From: Chthonomonadales bacterium
GTDB lineage: Bacteria; Armatimonadota; Chthonomonadetes; Chthonomonadales; CAJBBX01
Length of the DNA: 56,965 nucleotides
Reading direction: 5' to 3'
Assembly (NCBI GenBank): GCA_020849275.1
Contig: JADLGO010000061.1
Location: 1 to 56,965 of the forward strand
Numbering within the stretch: the first letter of the stretch is position 1; the number at the start of each line of letters is the position of its first letter. Positions 21,258 through 28,852 of this stretch are shown in pieces. The notes under the pieces are model-generated. The model searched no databases and had not been told where the DNA came from. It saw only the letters and a program-made list of their open reading frames with translations. Both the position numbers and the translations under genes were made by a program.

Positions 21258-23198
21258 ATGGCCGGTGAGCGCCCGGCCGCTCGCCTGCTGCGCGAGGTGT
21301 TCGGCTTCGGGGGCTTCCTGGCCGGTCAGCGGGAGGCGATGAGCGCCCTCTGGCGCCACGGCGCGGCGCTCGCCGTCTTCCCCACCGGCGCCGGCAAGTC
21401 GCTCTGCTATCAGCTTCCGGCGCTGCTGTTCGAGGGCGTCACGGTGGTCGTCTCGCCGCTCATCGCCCTGATGAAGGACCAGATCGACTTCCTGCGCTCG
21501 CGGGGCATCGCCGCCGCCCGGCTCGACTCCTCGCTCTCGCAAGAAGAGACGGCCGCCGTGCGCGACGGCTTGCGCGCGGGCACCATCAAGCTGCTCTACG
21601 TGGCCCCCGAGCGCTTCAACAACGAGCGGTTCCGCGATGAGCTCGGCCGGGCGCGGATCGCGCTCTTCGCGGTCGATGAGGCGCACTGCATCTCGGAGTG
21701 GGGCCACAACTTCCGGCCGGACTACCTCAAGCTCGTCGCCACGGCGCGGGCCCTCGGCGCCGAGCGCCTGCTGGCCCTGACAGCGACCGCCACGCCGCAG
21801 GTCGCCGCCGACATCCAGTCGGCGTTCGGCATCGTGCCCGAGGCAACCATCGTCACCGGCTTCTATCGGCGTAACCTGACGCTGCTGACCACCCCGGTGC
21901 ACGCCGACGACCGCGACACGCTGCTCGAGGCGCGGCTGCGCGCCCGGCCGCCCGGCGCCGCGATCGTCTACGTGACGCTCCAGAGGACCGCCGAGCGCCT
22001 GGCGGAGGCGCTGGCGACGGCGGGCCTCCCCGCGCGGCCCTACCACGCCGGCCTCGCGCCCGAGGAGCGGACCGCCGCGCAGGAGTGGTGGACGGCCGGC
22101 GCGCGCAACATCGTGGTGGCCACCATCGCGTTCGGAATGGGCATCGACAAGCCCGATGTGCGCTACGTCTACCACTACAACCTGCCCAAGAGCCTGGAGA
22201 GCTACACGCAGGAGATCGGGCGCGCGGGCCGCGACGGCCGCCCGTCGATCGTGGAGATGCTGGCGAACCCCGCCGACGTGCCGGCGCTGCGGAACTTCGC
22301 CTACGGCGACACGCCCGACCGCGGCGCGCTGCGCGGCGTGCTGGAGGAGCTATGGGCGCCCGAAGGACCGCTCGGCATCTCGCTTCCGGCGATGGCGGAG
22401 CGGCACGATCTGCGCCCCCTGGTCCTGCGCACCGCCCTCACCTACCTGGAGATGGATGGCCTGGTGGAGCAGGGAACGCCCGCTTACGCCGGCTACGACG
22501 TGAAGCCGCTCGTACCCGTGAAGCAGATCGTTGGCCACTTCCACGGCGAGCCGGCGCGGTTCATGGAGGCGATCCTGGGGGCGGCGCGCAAGCGGAAGCT
22601 CTGGTACTCTATCGATGTCGATGCCGCCGCCGGAGCGCTCGGCGCGGAGCGCCGCCGCGTGATCCGCGCGCTGGAGTACCTCCAGGAGCACGGCCTGGCC
22701 GAGTTGCGGTCGAGCGACGTGCGCCACCCCTACCGCATCATGCGCCCATCGGGCGACCTGGACGCGCTCGCTAGCGCGCTCGCGGAGCGCTTCGAGCGCC
22801 GCGAGACGCAGGAGGTTGAGCGCGTGCGGCGCGTGCTGGGGTTCGTATGCGCCGACGGCTGCCAGTGGAACGCGCTGGCCGGCTACTTCGGCGAGTTGCG
22901 CGCGGAACCGTGCGGACACTGCACCTGGTGCGTCACGGGCCGCGCGCAGGAGATGCCCGCGCTCGAGGAGCCCCCGCCACTGCCGGCGGGAGCCGACGTG
23001 CGTGCGCTCGAGACGCTTCATGCGGCGCACCCGGCGGCCCTCGGCACGGCGCGGCAGGGCGCGCGCCTCCTCTGCGGTCTCTCGAGCCCCGCGGCGAGCC
23101 GCGCCGGGCTCGGGCGCAGTGCTCTGTTCGGCGCGCTGGCGGGCCGCGACTTCCGCGAGGTGTTGGAATGGCTGCGCGACGCCGGATGGCGCCGTTGA
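21258..23198 (+). CDS. recQ: RecQ-family ATP-dependent DNA helicase
   Basis: A 646-residue superfamily-2 helicase. Walker A is F-P-T-G-A-G-K-S (41-48), motif II D140-E-A-H143, motif III T-A-T-A, and motif VI Q318-E-I-G-R-A-G-R-D-G-R. The aromatic-rich loop C-I-S-E-W-G-H follows the DEAH box, as in RecQ. The RecQ zinc cysteines (C...GYFGE...EPCGHCTWC) are present but lie near residues 536-562, about 150 residues later than in Escherichia coli RecQ, with a winged-helix-like region before them. No HRDC domain is evident; the last 70 residues form a small helical tail. It unwinds DNA during repair and recombination. No strong ribosome-binding site precedes the ATG. Confidence 0.9.
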   Translation: MAGERPAARLLREVFGFGGFLAGQREAMSALWRHGAALAVFPTGAGKSLCYQLPALLFEGVTVVVSPLIALMKDQIDFLRSRGIAAARLDSSLSQEETAAVRDGLRAGTIKLLYVAPERFNNERFRDELGRARIALFAVDEAHCISEWGHNFRPDYLKLVATARALGAERLLALTATATPQVAADIQSAFGIVPEATIVTGFYRRNLTLLTTPVHADDRDTLLEARLRARPPGAAIVYVTLQRTAERLAEALATAGLPARPYHAGLAPEERTAAQEWWTAGARNIVVATIAFGMGIDKPDVRYVYHYNLPKSLESYTQEIGRAGRDGRPSIVEMLANPADVPALRNFAYGDTPDRGALRGVLEELWAPEGPLGISLPAMAERHDLRPLVLRTALTYLEMDGLVEQGTPAYAGYDVKPLVPVKQIVGHFHGEPARFMEAILGAARKRKLWYSIDVDAAAGALGAERRRVIRALEYLQEHGLAELRSSDVRHPYRIMRPSGDLDALASALAERFERRETQEVERVRRVLGFVCADGCQWNALAGYFGELRAEPCGHCTWCVTGRAQEMPALEEPPPLPAGADVRALETLHAAHPAALGTARQGARLLCGLSSPAASRAGLGRSALFGALAGRDFREVLEWLRDAGWRR

Positions 23199-23252
23199 CG
23201 GTGCCTGGCCTCACGAGGCTCCGAACGGACCGGTGGCGGCGATGTCCGACAC

Positions 23253-26200
23253 ATGAAGGAGCGCTCATTGAACCGCATACCACTCTGGCACATCGCCGGG
23301 CGATGCCCGGCCAAGGCGGCCGCCATCGCGATTGCTGGTGCGTGGCTCGCCGTCGCGCTCTCCGCCAGCGCTCAGGCCCCGGCGCGGGCCCCCGAGGGGC
23401 TACCCGAGGCCCTGCTGTCCGAGCTCCGCACGCCCTCCGCACTGCCGGCCGGGCGCTACGAGGCCGTCGGGGAGTGGGAGGCCGAGGGCAAACAGGCCGC
23501 GCACATCATCGGGCGCGCTGTGGCGGATGCGGGGGCCTCGGGCGGGCGCGCGTGGCAGGCCAGGCCCGACGAGGATCGTCCCGGCTCGTATCTCCTCTAC
23601 GGGCCCTACGTCGAGCTTGCGCCGGGCGACTACGTGGCCTTCTTTCGCGTAAAGCTCCTGGAGGAGGCCGGTGAGGAGCGCGTGGCGGACACCGATTCCG
23701 TCACGAACCGCGCCACGGAGTCGCTGCGGCGCGCGCCGGTGCGCGGCAGCGAGCTCGCCGTCGGCCGCTGGGTCTCGGTGCCGCTCCCGTTCCACTATCC
23801 CGGAGGCCGTCTGGAGTGCCGGCTCCTCTGGACCGGGTATGCGGGGCTGCGTGTCGACCGCGTGGCGCTCTACCGCCTTCAGGGCGGGCACATCGACATC
23901 GAGGCCGGCCGGGCGCCCCAGCCGCGGGCGACCGGCAAGCCGAACGGCCTGGCGCTCGAAGGCAAGGCGACGCCCGCGCCGCCGCTCTTCCCGCGCTCCT
24001 CCGCGCCGGCTTCCACGCTCGTGGTGGCCGACATTTCGCGGCTCACCCCGGACGCGCAGCTCTGCGTCGTGACCCTTCAGGGCCTCGTCAACCGCTCGAA
24101 GCCACGCCTCTACTGCCTTCTGAGCGAGTTCGACTCGTCGTGGCTCAACTGGATCCGCCGTAACAAATGGGCGGAGGCCGCGCGGACCGAGCGCGACTGG
24201 CGTAAGCTGTTGACGCGCTTCCGCCCGGCCTACCGCGGCGTGGTGATCACGGACCCGGCGCTGCCCGCCACAAAGAACGTGGCGACGATGATCGCGGGCC
24301 TGGACGACGCGCTGGTCGTCTCGCCCCGGTTGGCCGCCCAGCTCCGCCTGCCGGTGGTGGCCGACCTGCGGGGCCGCTGGCGCACGAGCCTGGCCGCGTA
24401 TGCATGGGCGTTCGAGCGGCTCTGGCCGCGCCTGAACCACCGTCTGGCCGCGTGCCTCTGGCCCGACAGCCCCGGGCTGCGCGACTACCTCGTCCAGCAC
24501 CGCGCCGTCATCTTCTGGCTGCCCGGCCGCATCGACGGCGCGCGCCCCTACGAGCGGCCCGAGGCAGAGGTGCGCCAGGTTGAGGAGCTGCTGGCGCGCA
24601 TGCCGGCCAACTCGCCCATCATGGGCTATCCCTGGGCCGGCAAGGACGTGGGCATCGGCGAGTTGCCGGGCGTCGCGCTCTTTTCGGAGTTCGGGCACTA
24701 CCTCGTCGGGTCCGTCGACTGCACCAATCTGAGCGTCCACTCCGGCATCGCCGGCGTCTCCCTGCACCAACGGCGCCCACCCGCGCCGCGGCTCGACGCC
24801 CGCAAGGTGTACGTGTCGTACATCATGTCGGACGGCGACAACCTGCCGGTGCTCACCACGGTGAACTTCCCGCAGCTATGGAACGACCCCAACCGCGGCA
24901 AGTTCCCGATCGGCTGGACCCTATCGCCCAGCGCCAGCCGGCTGATGCCGGACGTGGTGAGCTACTACTACAGCACGGCCACGCCACAGGACGCGTTCGT
25001 GGCCGCCGTCTCCGGCGTGGGCTACACCTATCCCGACCTCTACGGCCAGCGCTATCGCGAGCCCGACCGGCCGCGCGTCTACGACGGTTTCCTGGACCTG
25101 ACGGCGAAGTACATGCGCGCCGCCGACCTGCGATCGGCCTGGGTGATGAACGCGACGCGGCCGGAGGTGATCTGCCGCTACGCCGAGCGAATCCCATTCC
25201 TGGAGGCGCTCTTCCCGGACTACGGCCAGAGGGTGCAGACCTACGCCGAGGCCACCTATCCCACCGCGCGCAACGTACCGGTGTTCCACGGAGTGACCGG
25301 CTGGCGCGAGGATGCCTCGCGCGAGGAGAAGATCCGGGAGATGGTGGAGCAGGTGCGCGCCTTCACCCCGAAGGAGCGGCCGGCCTTCCTGCACCTCTTC
25401 GTCTGGAACTGGGGCGCGGACCTGGGCGCGTTGCGCGAGGTCCTCCACCGGCTGGGGAGCGACTACGCGGCCGTGCGGCCCGACCACCTGGCCGCGCTCT
25501 ACCGGCAGTACCTCGCGCGCCGGGAGTTCCTGGCGCGCTTCCCGGGTACGCTGGTGGCGCTCGACGCCGGCCGGACCGTGCTCACGGGCGTCGTGCAGAA
25601 CGTGAGCGCGCACCCGCTCACACTGCGCTTCTCCGCGATGGACGGCCTGAACGCTCCGACGATCACGCCAGCCTCGGTCACCCTGGCGCCGTCCGCCTCG
25701 GCGTCCATCGAGGTGGCCGGCGCCGTGACGGCGGACCGCGTCGACCTGGAGGTGCGCGGCGCGCGCGGAGCCGAGCGTGTGAGCGTGACGGCGCGCCGGG
25801 TGCCCGCCGCCGAGCTGGCAGGCCCCGTGCCGGGCGACGCCGCGCTGCGGTTCGTGCGTGTCTTCGAGGCGGAGGGACTGGCGCACCTCGACGGGAGCGC
25901 CGAGGCCGACGCGGACGCCGGCGCGCGCCGCGTGTGGGTGGCCCGACCCGGTGACGACGAGCCCGGCTACGTGGCGTTCGGCCCGTACCAGCCGCTGCCG
26001 AAGGGCCGCTACCTGGTGGTCTTTCGCGTTCGGCGCGCGGGGTCGGGAGACGGCCGCGCCGCGACGCTGGACGTATCGACCGACGGCGGCGGCAAGGTAC
26101 TGGCGTCGCGGGACCTGGCCGGCGCCGACCTTCCGGCCGCCGCGTTCCGCTCCTTCCCGCTCATCGTCGACCACCCCGGCGGACCGATCGAGACGCGCGT

Positions 26201-26267
26201 TCAGTGGCACGGCACGGTGCCGCTCGCGATGGACAGCGTGGCCGTGTGGGAGCTCGTGCCGCGCTGA
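23253..26267 (+). CDS. GxGYxYP-family secreted protein (putative glycoside hydrolase)
   Basis: A 1004-residue exported protein. Residues 1-42 carry a signal peptide ending in SASA. The family hallmark G588-V-G-Y-T-Y-P594 sits in the central domain, which also has S-D-G-D-N-L-P and W-V-M-N-A-T segments. GxGYxYP proteins are predicted glycosidases of uncharacterised substrate, common in Bacteroidota and Armatimonadota. Residues about 45-215 and 870-1004 look like two copies of a similar beta-sandwich: both contain R-x-W-x-A-R-P-x-x-D and G-P-Y-x-x-L-x-x-G-x-Y-x-x-x-F-R-V. These flanking modules may bind carbohydrate. The start codon lacks a good ribosome-binding site; a TTG at 23268 is an alternative. 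Confidence 0.8.
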   Translation: MKERSLNRIPLWHIAGRCPAKAAAIAIAGAWLAVALSASAQAPARAPEGLPEALLSELRTPSALPAGRYEAVGEWEAEGKQAAHIIGRAVADAGASGGRAWQARPDEDRPGSYLLYGPYVELAPGDYVAFFRVKLLEEAGEERVADTDSVTNRATESLRRAPVRGSELAVGRWVSVPLPFHYPGGRLECRLLWTGYAGLRVDRVALYRLQGGHIDIEAGRAPQPRATGKPNGLALEGKATPAPPLFPRSSAPASTLVVADISRLTPDAQLCVVTLQGLVNRSKPRLYCLLSEFDSSWLNWIRRNKWAEAARTERDWRKLLTRFRPAYRGVVITDPALPATKNVATMIAGLDDALVVSPRLAAQLRLPVVADLRGRWRTSLAAYAWAFERLWPRLNHRLAACLWPDSPGLRDYLVQHRAVIFWLPGRIDGARPYERPEAEVRQVEELLARMPANSPIMGYPWAGKDVGIGELPGVALFSEFGHYLVGSVDCTNLSVHSGIAGVSLHQRRPPAPRLDARKVYVSYIMSDGDNLPVLTTVNFPQLWNDPNRGKFPIGWTLSPSASRLMPDVVSYYYSTATPQDAFVAAVSGVGYTYPDLYGQRYREPDRPRVYDGFLDLTAKYMRAADLRSAWVMNATRPEVICRYAERIPFLEALFPDYGQRVQTYAEATYPTARNVPVFHGVTGWREDASREEKIREMVEQVRAFTPKERPAFLHLFVWNWGADLGALREVLHRLGSDYAAVRPDHLAALYRQYLARREFLARFPGTLVALDAGRTVLTGVVQNVSAHPLTLRFSAMDGLNAPTITPASVTLAPSASASIEVAGAVTADRVDLEVRGARGAERVSVTARRVPAAELAGPVPGDAALRFVRVFEAEGLAHLDGSAEADADAGARRVWVARPGDDEPGYVAFGPYQPLPKGRYLVVFRVRRAGSGDGRAATLDVSTDGGGKVLASRDLAGADLPAAAFRSFPLIVDHPGGPIETRVQWHGTVPLAMDSVAVWELVPR

Positions 26268-26350
26268 GGCCGTGGGGCTTCCGCCACCGCTCCAGCGCGC
26301 CGGCATGGCACATCTTTCGGTCTCCGGCGTCATGTTGGCGCGCGTTGCTG

Positions 26351-26356
26351 TATAAT
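26351..26356 (+). promoter_or_regulatory. TATAAT -10 box placed for a leaderless transcript
   Basis: A perfect TATAAT ends seven bases before the GTG at 26363, so transcription should begin at or next to the start codon. No good -35 element was found 16-18 bases upstream. There is no ribosome-binding site before the GTG. Confidence 0.45.
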
Positions 26357-26362
26357 GGTGTA

Positions 26363-26815
26363 GTGAACGCATCCGCGATCCGTCGATATCGCGCGCTGCA
26401 CGCTTTCGCAGCGCTCGTGTTGGCACTGATGGCCTCCTCGGCCGGCGCCTCCTGGCGCTGTCTCGATGGCCGCGCCTGCACGGTCGCCTGCCCGATCGCC
26501 CATGCCGGGGGCCGGCTTACTCTCGCGCCCGCGGCGGGCCCGGCGGCCGCCCACCCGTGCTGCCGGTCGGCCGGAACCGCGCCGGCGGGCGTTGCCGCCT
26601 CCGGCTGCGTGCTGCTGGCGACTGGCTCGCCGGATGTGGTCACCACCTCCGTTCGGGCGGATCCGCCAGCCGCGGAGGTCGCCGTCTCGCCCGCTCCCGC
26701 GCCCGCCCTGGGCGCCGCGCCGCGCCCCACGCGCATCGCCGAGGCCGCCTCCCCGCCGCCGCGCGGCGTCCTGACCGCGCATCGCTCCCCCCGCGCGCCT
26801 CCCGCTCTCCGTTAG
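26363..26815 (+). CDS. Small secreted Cys-containing protein heading the efflux locus
   Basis: A 150-residue protein with a signal peptide (about 1-29, cleavage near SAGA). The mature N-terminus reads W-R-C-L-D-G-R-A-C-T-V-A-C-P, followed by H-P-C-C and S-G-C, and then a long Ala/Pro-rich tail. I do not know a named family; the W-x-C-x-(D/N)-G-x-x-C start is the most distinctive part. The clustered Cys and His could bind metal, which would suit the efflux genes downstream. The GTG start was inferred from the TATAAT box seven bases before it; the frame upstream overlaps the previous gene and is not protein-like. Low complexity makes the C-terminal half uncertain. Confidence 0.5.
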   Translation: MNASAIRRYRALHAFAALVLALMASSAGASWRCLDGRACTVACPIAHAGGRLTLAPAAGPAAAHPCCRSAGTAPAGVAASGCVLLATGSPDVVTTSVRADPPAAEVAVSPAPAPALGAAPRPTRIAEAASPPPRGVLTAHRSPRAPPALR

Positions 26816-26966
26816 CCTGACCGGACCCAGCCATGCCGCGCGTCTTCGCGCGAGCCGCTGATCGGGCTCCGGGACGCTTCAACGCTCGCCCGCCCCTTCC
26901 CGCCGCTCGCCGTGCGAGCCGGGGCGAGGGCTGGCGCAAGCCGTTCGACACAACGGAGAACCCACC

Positions 26967-27512
26967 ATGCAACGCACGCATCGCCGAGCGCGGCTGCGGC
27001 TGCGCTTCGGCCCCGGAACCCTCCTGGCGCTCATCGCAGCCGGCTTCCTGCTGGCCTCTCAGTGGCAGGCGCGCTCCGCCCGCACGATGGCTCGCTATCT
27101 TGAAGCGGATGCCACGGGGCGGCTACGGCCGGTCGAGCGCGCCGCGCCGACCGCCAACCCGGCGCCGCCCCTCTGGAAGCCCGAGCCCGGCTTGCTCCTC
27201 GCCCAGGGAGCGCGCTTGCGCCTGACGCCCCAACAGCGCCAGGTCGCCGCGGGCATCGACCGCGAGTGGCGCCGCGAGAGCGCCGCGCTCCGCTCCCGCA
27301 TGGAACGCGCCCTGCCCGGCGTGCCCACCGACGGCGAGCGAGGCGTGACCCTGCAGGGCCTTGAGAGGGGGTTGGCGCCCTACGCAGAGCTTTCGCGACT
27401 CTACGACGCGCGGCGCGGCCTGGCCTGGGCACGCGCCGAGGCCCTGCTCACGGCGGGACAGCGCGCCCTGCTGCGACCCCGTGCGCCGGCGGGCAGGGAG
27501 GCGGCGCGATGA
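26967..27512 (+). CDS. Membrane-anchored small protein, possibly a periplasmic metal-sensor-like protein
   Basis: A 181-residue protein with a basic N-terminus and one hydrophobic helix (about residues 18-32), then a mostly helical periplasmic region rich in Arg, Ala and Leu with L-T-P-Q-Q-R-Q-V. The size and the (L-T-P-x-Q-R) motif recall CpxP/CnrX-like heavy-metal-sensor proteins, but the typical metal ligands are not evident. The ATG has a GGAGAA site. Its last bases overlap the ATG of the TolC-like gene (ATGA), so it belongs to the efflux operon. Confidence 0.6.
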   Translation: MQRTHRRARLRLRFGPGTLLALIAAGFLLASQWQARSARTMARYLEADATGRLRPVERAAPTANPAPPLWKPEPGLLLAQGARLRLTPQQRQVAAGIDREWRRESAALRSRMERALPGVPTDGERGVTLQGLERGLAPYAELSRLYDARRGLAWARAEALLTAGQRALLRPRAPAGREAAR

Positions 27513-28849
27513 GCCAATCAGCTACGCTCGCCGCCCTGCTGGCAGCCCTGCTTGCCGCGGGCCCAGCCTTCGCTCAGGCCAGGCCGGCCACGGCGCTGTC
27601 CGGGGATGCGCGGCGAATCGCCGGCCCGCTCAGCGTGCGGCAGGCGGTCGAGATCGCGCTCCGTGAGAACCCCGCGATGCTCGCGGCCCGCGCCGACGCC
27701 GCCGAGGCGGCCGCCGGCACTCGATCCGCGCGCGCCATGACCTTACCGCAGGTCTCGGCCAACGGCTACCTGACCTCCGGCGACATGAGCAGCATGGTCG
27801 ACTCCGCGCCAGACGTGACTCCGCCCAGCGCGCGAATGGTGCCGCCGGGCGGGGTCGCGATCGCCAACCTGACCCTGATGGCGCCTCTCTACACCGGCGG
27901 ACGGCTGCGCGGCATGGTGCGGGCGGCCGAGGCCCGCGAGCGCGCCGCCACGGCCGGCATCGGAAGCGAGGCCGCGACCGCCGCCCTCGAGGTGAAGCGG
28001 GCCTACTACGGAGCACTGCTCGCCGCCGCCATGGCCGACGTCGCCGGGGCCCGCGTGACGGCCGACCAGGAAGCTGTCGCCAATGCGCGCGCTCTTCTCG
28101 AGGTCGGCCGGGGCATCGAGGCGAGCGTCCGTCGCGCCGAAGCCGAGCTCTCGGATGCCGAGCGCATGCTCGCCACCGCGCGCAATGAGCGCGCCGCGGC
28201 GCTCCTCAACCTGAGCGCCGCCCTCGGCGCGAGCCCGGACTCCGAGATCACGCTCTCCGACTCGCTGGCGTTCGAGCCGCCGGCCAGCGGCCTGGAGACG
28301 CAGATCGCCGACGCGGCGCGCCTGCGGCCCGAGCTGTCCGCCGCGCGGGATCGTGTGCAGGCGGCCACCGCCGACCTCGACGCGGCGCGCGGGTCGCTGG
28401 CGCCGCAGGTCTACGCGCTCGGCATGGCGGACGCCGACACGCGATCCCGCGGGTCGTCCGAGCGTGGCTACACCCTGGGACTCGCCCTGAGCCTGCCGTT
28501 GTTCGACGCAGGGCAGCGCCGGGCCGAGGTGGACGGCGCGCGCGCCCGCGAGGGCCGGGCCCGGGCCGAACTGCGCGCCGCCGAGCTGCGCGTGGGCACG
28601 GAGGTCCGCCAGGCGTGGCTCGACGTGCAGACCGGCGCCGAGAACTATCGCACCGCGCAGGCCGCCGTCCGCGCGGCGCAGGAGGCCTACGACGTGACCG
28701 CCCTGCGCGTGCGGAACCAGAAGGCCATCCAGGTGGAGCTTCTGGACGCCATCGCCGCGCTGACGCAGGCGCGGACCAACGTGGCCCAGGCGCTCTACGA
28801 CCACGCGCTGGCCGTCGCCAGGCTCCAGCGCGCCGTGGGAAGGACCTAA
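27509..28849 (+). CDS. TolC-family outer membrane efflux protein
   Basis: A 446-residue outer membrane channel protein. The signal peptide is residues 1-22 (ends AFA). Two OEP repeats follow, starting at L-S-V-R-Q-A-V-E-I-A-L-R-E-N-P and again around residue 260. The long Ala/Glu/Arg-rich helices form the periplasmic tunnel, and the P-L-Y-T-G-G and L-P-L-F-D-A-G segments mark beta-strand turns. It would form the exit duct of the tripartite pump whose adaptor and inner-membrane subunits are encoded directly downstream (gap 3 bases, then overlap). Confidence 0.9.
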   Translation: MSQSATLAALLAALLAAGPAFAQARPATALSGDARRIAGPLSVRQAVEIALRENPAMLAARADAAEAAAGTRSARAMTLPQVSANGYLTSGDMSSMVDSAPDVTPPSARMVPPGGVAIANLTLMAPLYTGGRLRGMVRAAEARERAATAGIGSEAATAALEVKRAYYGALLAAAMADVAGARVTADQEAVANARALLEVGRGIEASVRRAEAELSDAERMLATARNERAAALLNLSAALGASPDSEITLSDSLAFEPPASGLETQIADAARLRPELSAARDRVQAATADLDAARGSLAPQVYALGMADADTRSRGSSERGYTLGLALSLPLFDAGQRRAEVDGARAREGRARAELRAAELRVGTEVRQAWLDVQTGAENYRTAQAAVRAAQEAYDVTALRVRNQKAIQVELLDAIAALTQARTNVAQALYDHALAVARLQRAVGRT

Positions 28850-28852
28850 GCG

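Noticed and set aside
26321-26350. -35 element for the TATAAT at 26351
   Set aside because: TTGGCG at 26335 is only ten bases from the -10 box, too close for a normal spacer; no better match was found.
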